From: Bifidobacterium sp. UBA6881
GTDB lineage: Bacteria > Actinomycetota > Actinomycetes > Actinomycetales > Bifidobacteriaceae
DNA length: 5,232 nucleotides
NCBI GenBank assembly: GCA_002451435.1
Contig: DKCF01000058.1
Location: 1 to 5,232, forward strand
Direction of reading: 5' to 3'
Positions 1-4,182 of this stretch are shown piece by piece. Both the position numbers and the translations under genes were made by a program. The notes below the pieces were generated by a model. It did no database searches and had not been told where the DNA came from. It was given only the letters and a program-made list of their open reading frames with translations. Positions within the stretch are counted from its first letter, which is position 1. Every line of letters begins with the position of its first letter.

Positions 1-79
1 CATCCGGGTGGGGAAGGCCGTTTCTTGGACGACGGGAGGGATCATCCGAAATCGTATGCACGAACTTCTTATCGTCCAT
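1..79 (-). CDS. Possible divergent gene, N-terminal fragment, unknown product
   Basis: On the minus strand an ATG at 79-77 opens a frame that stays open to the window edge (26 codons). The peptide begins MDDKKFVHTISDDPSRRP, is hydrophilic, and uses mostly common codons for a high-GC genome. A minus-strand promoter can be drawn upstream: -35 TTGACT (134-129) and -10 GATAAT (109-104), though the 19-bp spacer is longer than ideal. This would give a leader of under 20 nt. No convincing Shine-Dalgarno sequence precedes the ATG, which weakens the call. If real, the gene shares the 91-118 inverted repeat with sdpR and may be under the same repressor. No domain is visible in so short a piece, so no function is assigned. 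It could also be chance open frame in an intergenic region. Confidence 0.35.
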   Translation of the reverse strand, partial: MDDKKFVHTISDDPSRRPRNGLPHPD

Positions 80-90
80 CTGCAAACTTT

Positions 91-118
91 AGATATTTAG
101 ACAATTATCTAAATATCT
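91..118. promoter_or_regulatory. Inverted-repeat operator, probable SdpR binding site
   Basis: The arms AGATATTTAGA (91-101) and TCTAAATATCT (108-118) are perfect reverse complements of 11 bp. They flank a 6-bp spacer that itself pairs except for 102/107, giving near-complete dyad symmetry over 28 bp. The block is strikingly AT-rich compared with its surroundings. It covers the proposed -35 and spacer of the sdpR promoter and the -10 of a possible minus-strand promoter. ArsR-family repressors bind such AT-rich dyads as dimers, and the first gene downstream encodes one. Autoregulation by SdpR is therefore the natural inference. Binding itself is not shown by the sequence. Confidence 0.8.
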
Positions 119-126
119 GGTATTGT
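98..126 (+). promoter_or_regulatory. Predicted promoter of sdpR-sdpI
   Basis: A -35 element TAGACA (98-103; five of six matches to TTGACA) lies 17 bp from a -10 element TATTGT (121-126; four of six). The -10 is preceded by TGG at 118-120, which gives an extended -10 (TGn) motif. Transcription would begin near 133, about 20-25 nt before the sdpR start. The operator dyad overlaps the -35 and most of the spacer, so a bound repressor would block RNA polymerase. Confidence 0.55.
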
Positions 127-156
127 AGAGTCAAGCCCACCGTCGAGAGGAGAATG

Positions 157-435
157 ATGCCGGGGGAGGGATTCAAGGCGTTGGCCGACCCCACGCGCCG
201 GCGCATATTGGAGCTATTGCAGGCGAAGGATCTGACGGCAGGGGAGCTTGCCGAGCATTTCGACATCAGCAAGCCCTCGCTCAGCCATCATCTGGCAACG
301 CTCAAGAATGCCGGTCTCGTGACCGACGAGCGGCACGGGCAGAACATCATATACAGCCTCAACACTACGGTCATGCAGGATTTGATCGGATGGTTTATGG
401 GCTTCGTCAGCACCAAGGAGGACGAGCGACAATGA
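157..435 (+). CDS. sdpR: ArsR-fold autorepressor, SdpR family
   Basis: This is a 92-residue winged helix-turn-helix repressor. The first helix carries the ArsR signature FKALADPTRRRILELL (residues 6-21). The recognition helix-turn-helix follows (TAGELAEHFDISKPSLSHHL, about 28-47), and the wing is DERHGQNIIYSLN (57-69). The wording is close to Bacillus subtilis SdpR, including the YSLNTTV...QD segment after the wing. There is no Cys-x-Cys metal site, so it is not an arsenic or zinc sensor. It is expected to bind the 91-118 dyad as a dimer and to be relieved when the partner SdpI retains it at the membrane, as described for B. subtilis. Start choice: ATG at 154 and ATG at 157 are adjacent. AGGAG (148-152) is only 1 nt from 154 but 4 nt from 157, so 157 is preferred. 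A reading frame open back to 25 runs through the promoter and is not used. The stop overlaps the next start (ATGA). Confidence 0.92.
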   Translation: MPGEGFKALADPTRRRILELLQAKDLTAGELAEHFDISKPSLSHHLATLKNAGLVTDERHGQNIIYSLNTTVMQDLIGWFMGFVSTKEDERQ

Positions 436-1136
436 ATGACAACAATTCCAGAGGTGGCCAGGGCATGGCTGGCATCCATGCCTACGTGTGGATTGGTCTC
501 GTGATGATATCGTTGTTGAACGTCATGGCGCACCTTATCGCTATGCCAACGTTGCCTGAGCGCATTCCTGTGCATTGGGGTGTGGATGGTAGCGCGGACG
601 GATGGGGTCCGCGCTGGGTTGCGCCTATTCTGGGCGCGCTTCCATTGGTTCTGCTGGCATTGTTTTACGCGACGCCGCGTCTTGACCCGAAAGGTTCCGC
701 ATACACCAAGTCCGGCGGCTTCTATCAGGGATTCGTGATTGCGTTCACGATTTTCATAGGCGCCATCGGCTGGTTCGGCGAACTCGCGTCTTGGGGACTT
801 CTGGCCGGCAGGGGCATGGTCAACATCATCGTATCCGGGGGAATTGGCGCTCTTCTCATAGGCATGGGCAATTATCTGCCTCGCATCAGACAGAATTGCA
901 CACTCGGCATTAAAACCCCTTGGACTCTTGCCGACACGGATAATTGGAGGCGTACTCATCGATTCGGCGGGGTGTGCTTCATGGTGGTTGGCGTCGGTAT
1001 AACCGCCTTGGGATTCATGAGCGGTCTATTGCCGGAAAGTTGGTTTTTAGTCGCGGTTATTATGCTTACAGCTGGTTCCATTGCCGTCGCGTACGGCTAC
1101 TCATATCTTATTCGGCGCAAGTCCTACAACGGCTAA
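432..1136 (+). CDS. sdpI: SdpI-family integral membrane protein (immunity/sensor type)
   Basis: This is a 234-residue polytopic membrane protein. An N-terminal DUF1648-type region contains LPERIPVHWGVDGSADGW (41-58), typical of the family. A C-terminal SdpI domain has the hallmark segment GNYLPRIRQN (146-155) followed by LGIKTPWTLADTDNWRRTHR (158-177). About six hydrophobic stretches are seen, near 17-37, 62-80, 101-120, 129-146, 181-200 and 204-226, and the C-terminus is basic (IRRK). In B. subtilis SdpI protects against the SdpC toxin and sequesters SdpR. That role here is inferred from family and pairing, since no toxin gene is visible. The start at 432 has a strong Shine-Dalgarno AAGGAGG (415-421) located inside the end of sdpR, 10 nt from the ATG. 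The 4-bp overlap indicates translational coupling. No clear rho-independent terminator follows the stop. Other SdpI-like proteins are orphan permease-like proteins of unknown role, so specific immunity is uncertain. Confidence 0.92.
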   Translation: MNDNNSRGGQGMAGIHAYVWIGLVMISLLNVMAHLIAMPTLPERIPVHWGVDGSADGWGPRWVAPILGALPLVLLALFYATPRLDPKGSAYTKSGGFYQGFVIAFTIFIGAIGWFGELASWGLLAGRGMVNIIVSGGIGALLIGMGNYLPRIRQNCTLGIKTPWTLADTDNWRRTHRFGGVCFMVVGVGITALGFMSGLLPESWFLVAVIMLTAGSIAVAYGYSYLIRRKSYNG

Positions 1137-1384
1137 TACGCGGTCGGATCCGTTATCTCGATTGTTGTTTTGCGGCCGTCGATTTTTATTCAACGGGCAG
1201 CAAGGGGTGGGGAGGTGAGGCTTCGTTTTGTAGGAAGCATAAGGCATTTCACCGCCTCGATATTGTCCTGACCTCCTTTATACAATCGCGGTTGCATTGA
1301 AATCCAAGGCATCTTCCGATATTCGACGGAACGGATGCCTCGTTGGATGCTTCTGCCAGATGTAAGCGAAATGGAAGGCGAAAG
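1137..1384 (+). promoter_or_regulatory. sdpI-glmU intergenic region with candidate promoters
   Basis: No gene is evident in these 248 bp. One -10-like element, TACAAT (1281-1286, within TATACAAT), would start a transcript near 1293, but it lacks a recognisable -35. An alternative upstream is TTGTTG (1162-1167), 17 bp, TTTATT (1185-1190), also weak. A small inverted repeat at 1214-1253 nests GGTGA/TCACC around GCTTC/GAAGC. A large hairpin follows at 1302-1348 and is listed separately. The glmU Shine-Dalgarno GGAAGG is at 1373-1378, 6 nt before the ATG. No T-run terminator for sdpI was found. Confidence 0.45.
1302..1348 (+). promoter_or_regulatory. Long imperfect hairpin in the glmU leader
   Basis: Three consecutive paired blocks are visible: ATCCAA (1302-1307) with TTGGAT (1343-1348), GGCATC (1308-1313) with GATGCC (1334-1339), and TTCCG (1314-1318) with CGGAA (1327-1331). 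They total 17 base pairs, with bulges only on the 3' side (CG at 1332-1333 and TCG at 1340-1342) and an 8-nt loop (1319-1326). No T-run follows, so it is not an intrinsic terminator. It ends 25 nt before the glmU Shine-Dalgarno and would lie in the 5' untranslated region if transcription starts at the 1281-1286 promoter. It could act as an mRNA-stabilising or translation-control element. The function is inference, while the pairing is seen directly. Confidence 0.6.
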
Positions 1385-2767
1385 ATGGCACTGAGCGCCG
1401 CAATCATCCTTGCCGCGGGCGAAGGCACCCGCATGCGTTCCAACAAACCGAAGGTGCTGCACACCTTGGCCGGCAAAACATTCCTCAACCGTGTGATGGA
1501 CTCTGTATCGGCCCTCAACCCCGAAACGCTCGCCGTGGTGGTGCACTACCAGGCGGAACGCGTCGCCGAAGCCGCGCGCTCGTACAACGAGCACGTCACC
1601 ATCGTCAACCAGGACGACAAGCCCGGCACCGGACGCGCGGTGCAGTGCGCGATGGCGCAGCTCAAGAAGCAGGGCGATTTAAACGGTGCAGTACTCATCA
1701 CGGCATCCGACATGCCGCTGCTTGACCCGGAAACGCTGAACAGCCTGCTCGACTTCCACGAGCGCAGCGGCAACGGCGCGACCGTGCTCACCACCATTCT
1801 CGATGATCCGACCGGATACGGCCGCATCATCCGCGACAGCGAAGGCAACGTGCTGCGCATCGTGGAACAGAAAGACGCCAACAGCAGCGAACTGGCCGTG
1901 CACGAGGTGAACACCTCCGTATACGTTTTCGACGCGGACCTGCTTTCCGAGGCCATCGCCAACCTGAAATCCAACAACGCGCAGGGCGAGTTCTACCTGA
2001 CCGACGCCCTCGAGACCGCCAAGGCCCACGGCGCGGTCGGCGCATACGCCGCGCCCGACCCACTGAGCGTGGAAGGCGTCAACGACCGCGTACAGCTCGC
2101 CGCGCTCGCCAAGGCCCACAACATCCGCGTATGCGAGCAGTGGATGCGCGACGGCGTGACCATTCTCGATCCGAACACCACTTGGATTGAGGATGACGTG
2201 CGCATCGGCCGCGACGCGGTGATTCTTCCGGGCAGCTTCCTTCAGGGGAGCACGGTGATTGGCGAAGGCGCTGAGATCGGCCCGTACACCACATTGATCA
2301 GCGCCACGATCGACGCCGACGCACACGTGGAACGTTCCCGCGTGCAGGAGACCCATATCGGCCGCGCGGCGAATATCGGACCGTGGACCTACCTGCGCCA
2401 GGGCAATGAGCTCGGAGAGGAATCCAAGGCCGGCGCCTTCGTGGAAATGAAGAAAGCGCACATCGGCAACGGCACCAAGGTGCCGCACCTGAGCTATGTC
2501 GGCGACGCCGATCTGGGCGAGCACACCAACATCGGCGGCGGCACCATCACCGCCAACTACGACGGCGTGCACAAGAACCACACCACCATCGGATCAAACG
2601 CCCACGTGGGCGCCGGCAATCTGTTCGTCGCACCCGTCAAGGTCGGCGACGGCGTCACCACCGGTGCCGGTTCCGTGGTCCGCCACGACGTGCCGTCCGA
2701 TTCCATGGTCTATTCGGAAAACACACAACATGTAGTAGAGGGCTGGAAGCCCGAATGGGAGCGCTGA
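1385..2767 (+). CDS. glmU: Bifunctional GlmU: GlcN-1-P acetyltransferase / GlcNAc-1-P uridyltransferase
   Basis: GlmU acetylates glucosamine-1-phosphate with acetyl-CoA and then couples the product to UTP, giving UDP-GlcNAc for peptidoglycan and other glycans in the cytoplasm. The 460-residue length is normal for the family. The N-terminal pyrophosphorylase domain (about 1-240) has LAAGEGTRM (9-17) with K23 of the nucleotide-binding loop, GTGRAVQ (81-87), a metal-binding Asp in SDM (D109), GEFYLTDAL (201-209) and N233. The C-terminal left-handed beta-helix acetyltransferase domain (about 265-445) shows hexapeptide repeats and the catalytic neighbourhood: R338, FVEMKKA (352-358), HLSYVGDA with H368 as likely catalytic base, and NYDG (391-394). 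Where E. coli has Ser405 near acetyl-CoA, this protein has Ala410 (VGAGN). The ATG at 1385 has GGAAGG 6 nt upstream. An in-frame TTG at 1343 lies in the leader hairpin and is rejected. The gene is probably cotranscribed with rsfS, which starts 2 nt after its stop. Confidence 0.98.
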   Translation: MALSAAIILAAGEGTRMRSNKPKVLHTLAGKTFLNRVMDSVSALNPETLAVVVHYQAERVAEAARSYNEHVTIVNQDDKPGTGRAVQCAMAQLKKQGDLNGAVLITASDMPLLDPETLNSLLDFHERSGNGATVLTTILDDPTGYGRIIRDSEGNVLRIVEQKDANSSELAVHEVNTSVYVFDADLLSEAIANLKSNNAQGEFYLTDALETAKAHGAVGAYAAPDPLSVEGVNDRVQLAALAKAHNIRVCEQWMRDGVTILDPNTTWIEDDVRIGRDAVILPGSFLQGSTVIGEGAEIGPYTTLISATIDADAHVERSRVQETHIGRAANIGPWTYLRQGNELGEESKAGAFVEMKKAHIGNGTKVPHLSYVGDADLGEHTNIGGGTITANYDGVHKNHTTIGSNAHVGAGNLFVAPVKVGDGVTTGAGSVVRHDVPSDSMVYSENTQHVVEGWKPEWER

Positions 2768-2769
2768 GC

Positions 2770-3204
2770 ATGCCTGCATTACAAGATTCCATCAACGCCA
2801 TCCGCATCGCCGCCGCAGCCGCGGACCGCATGAAGGCCACCGACATCGTGGCGTTCGACGTCACCGAGCCGCTGGCCATCACCGATGCGATGCTTATCGC
2901 CAGCGCGTCCAACGAGCGCCAGGTGCTCGCGGTCGCCGAAGAGGTCGAGAAGGACCTGTACCTCAAGTGCGGCAAGCGCCAGCCGCGTTCCCGCGAGGGC
3001 TTGACCGAAGGGCAGTGGGTGCTGCTCGACTACGGCGACTTCGTGATTCACATCATGCATCAGGAGTCCCGCGATTTCTACCGCCTCGAACGTCTGTGGA
3101 AGGATTGCCCGAGCATCGACTTGCAGCTCGCGCATCCCGAGAACACGGGTGAATCGGCCGATTCCGACGAGAGGTCCGACGAATCCGCGGAATCCGCCGA
3201 ATAA
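2770..3204 (+). CDS. rsfS: Ribosomal silencing factor RsfS (Iojap/YbeB family)
   Basis: RsfS binds ribosomal protein uL14 on the 50S subunit and blocks subunit joining, damping translation when nutrients are short. The 144-residue protein carries the whole family core: DIVAFDVTEPLAITDAMLIA (25-44), SASNERQV (45-52), EGLTEGQWVLLDYGDFVIHI (76-95) and RDFYRLERLW (101-110). The last 20 or so residues are an added acidic Ser/Glu/Asp tail (ESADSDERSDESAESAE), probably disordered. Tails of variable length are plausible outside the conserved core. The start at 2770 is chosen because GGGAG (2757-2761), at the end of glmU, is 8 nt upstream. An earlier in-frame ATG at 2755 would overlap glmU and lose that site. 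The spacing to glmU implies one transcript. A strong terminator begins 6 nt after the stop. Confidence 0.97.
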   Translation: MPALQDSINAIRIAAAAADRMKATDIVAFDVTEPLAITDAMLIASASNERQVLAVAEEVEKDLYLKCGKRQPRSREGLTEGQWVLLDYGDFVIHIMHQESRDFYRLERLWKDCPSIDLQLAHPENTGESADSDERSDESAESAE

Positions 3205-3210
3205 GCATAT

Positions 3211-3252
3211 GTCGTGCCTTCCCTCCGAACCGGTGTGGAAGGCACGACTTTT
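3211..3252 (+). terminator. Rho-independent terminator after rsfS
   Basis: GTCGTGCCTTCC (3211-3222) pairs perfectly with GGAAGGCACGAC (3237-3248): 12 bp around a 14-nt loop, followed at once by TTTT (3249-3252). Flanking CATAT (3206-3210) and ATATG (3253-3257) are also complementary. This is the clearest terminator in the window and should end the glmU-rsfS transcript. Confidence 0.9.
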
Positions 3253-3272
3253 ATATGGACTCTGATACGAGC

Positions 3273-3304
3273 CGTTCGAGCCATGAGCGATCATTGGCTG
3301 AACG
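3273..3304 (+). promoter_or_regulatory. GNRA-capped hairpin upstream of the phosphatase gene
   Basis: CGTTC (3273-3277), AGCCA (3279-3283) and TGA (3284-3286) pair with TCA (3291-3293), TGGCT (3295-3299) and GAACG (3300-3304). This gives 13 base pairs with single-nucleotide bulges at G3278 and T3294. The loop is GCGA, a GNRA tetraloop. No T-run follows. The hairpin ends 11 nt before the Shine-Dalgarno of the next gene. No convincing promoter is visible between the rsfS terminator and this point, so whether it is transcribed as a leader is uncertain. Confidence 0.5.
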
Positions 3305-3329
3305 CACGCACGAACAAGGGAAGGTCATC

Positions 3330-4094
3330 ATGCCCCAAAACGACGAAAACCCAAGCGGCAACACTCCCGCCGCCGTTACTTCCGTTGCCTCTGCTGCCCA
3401 TATGCAGCATGTGCGGTCCATTACTCTGGTCCGTCACGGACGCACGTCATATAACGCACAGCACCGTCTCCAGGGCCAAGTGGACATTCCGCTCGACGAA
3501 GTCGGCCGCTGGCAGGTCAAGCAGACCGCGCAGGCATTGCGCGAACTGTACGTCGACCATCAGAAAAAGGCCGTGAACCAGTTGGTGGTGTGCTCCGACC
3601 TCGGCCGTGCCGCCGCGACGGCGCATGCCTTCGCCGATCCGCTCGGTCTGGAGGTGCATCCGGATGCCCGCGTCAGGGAACGCAGCTTCGGGGATTGGGA
3701 AGGCGTATCCGTGGAGGAGCTTGCCGAACGATATCCGGAGGATTACCGTTCCTGGGCGGAATTCCGTGGCGGAGAGCTCAAATACGGCGCGGAGCCGAAG
3801 GACCATGTCGGGTGTCGAGGCGTCGAAGCGCTGAACGAATGGGTGCTGAAGGGTGGCGAAGATACCGACCTGTACGTGTTCTCCCACGGCGCATGGATTA
3901 CACAGACCTTGCAGACGCTGCTCGGTCTCAATCAGGTGCATGACGATTTCGCCGACGTGCTGGCGATGCGCAACGCACATTGGACGCGTCTGGTTCCGCT
4001 GGAGATCGGTGGCACATTGCGGTGGCGGCTCGCCGAATACAACCACGGTCCGGCCATCGCCTACAGTGACCAATGGGAGAATCCGCGACTGTAA
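3330..4094 (+). CDS. Histidine phosphatase (phosphoglycerate mutase-like), GpgP-type candidate
   Basis: This is a 254-residue cytoplasmic histidine phosphatase with all catalytic landmarks: ITLVRHGRTSYN (31-42), where H36 is the phospho-accepting histidine; SDLGRAAATA (89-98) with R93; RERSFGDWEG (116-125) with E117 as likely proton donor; and FSHGAWI (184-190) with H186. The W-E-G after the acid residue and the lack of a cofactor-dependent mutase insert point to a phosphatase rather than glycolytic mutase. In mycobacteria the gene next to rsfS encodes GpgP, glucosyl-3-phosphoglycerate phosphatase, and neighbourhood suggests orthology. The substrate here is not proven, and alpha-ribazole phosphatase or a broad sugar-phosphate phosphatase are alternatives. 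The start at 3330 has a strong AAGGGAAGG (3316-3324) 5 nt upstream. The first 28 residues are polar and Ala/Thr/Ser-rich, probably a flexible extension. An in-frame ATG at 3255 falls beside the previous terminator and is not used, and one at 3402 lacks a binding site. Confidence 0.92.
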   Translation: MPQNDENPSGNTPAAVTSVASAAHMQHVRSITLVRHGRTSYNAQHRLQGQVDIPLDEVGRWQVKQTAQALRELYVDHQKKAVNQLVVCSDLGRAAATAHAFADPLGLEVHPDARVRERSFGDWEGVSVEELAERYPEDYRSWAEFRGGELKYGAEPKDHVGCRGVEALNEWVLKGGEDTDLYVFSHGAWITQTLQTLLGLNQVHDDFADVLAMRNAHWTRLVPLEIGGTLRWRLAEYNHGPAIAYSDQWENPRL

Positions 4095-4101
4095 AAGACG
4101 T

Positions 4102-4125
4102 GTGTGGAAGGGATTCCACATTTTC
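4102..4125 (+). terminator. Probable terminator after the phosphatase gene
   Basis: TGTGGAA (4103-4109) pairs with TTCCACA (4114-4120) around a GGGA loop, extended by a G-T pair at 4102/4121. TTTTC follows on the right, and an A-run (4093-4096) lies on the left, so it may work in both directions. The stem is short at 7-8 bp but starts just 8 nt after the stop codon. Confidence 0.65.
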
Positions 4126-4182
4126 AAGCTTTTCACAGAATCGCCAGTTCTTTTGAAGCGAAATTGGCTATTCTCATGGCTT
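4126..4182 (+). promoter_or_regulatory. Candidate promoter and inverted repeat before the last gene
   Basis: A -10-like TATTCT (4169-4174) lies 8 nt before the GTG at 4183, so transcription would begin at or within a few bases of that codon. No good -35 is seen at 16-18 bp. An inverted repeat, GCCAGTT (4143-4149) with AATTGGC (4162-4168; one G-T pair, six Watson-Crick), abuts the -10 and covers the -35 position. It could be an operator. The region is AT-richer than the flanking genes. Confidence 0.4.

Noticed and set aside
25..156. Upstream extension of sdpR to an ATG at 25
   Set aside because: It reads through the operator and promoter, has no family homology before the FKALADPTRR segment, and the Shine-Dalgarno at 148-152 marks the later start.
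1145..1190. Terminator for sdpI (palindrome CGGATCCG and T-run at 1183-1187)
   Set aside because: The palindrome is far from the T-run, and no stem of more than a few pairs directly precedes the Ts.
1679..2581. 300-codon minus-strand frame inside glmU
   Set aside because: It lies wholly opposite highly conserved GlmU sequence and is a GC-rich antisense shadow.
3151..3164. Perfect 14-bp palindrome GAATCGGCCGATTC
   Set aside because: It lies within the repetitive acidic tail codons of rsfS, where GAATC/GATTC units recur, so chance is the simplest explanation.
3255..3329. N-terminal extension of the phosphatase to ATG 3255
   Set aside because: The ATG touches the terminator T-run, has no binding site, and would place the 3273-3304 hairpin in coding sequence. 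ATG 3330 has a strong Shine-Dalgarno.
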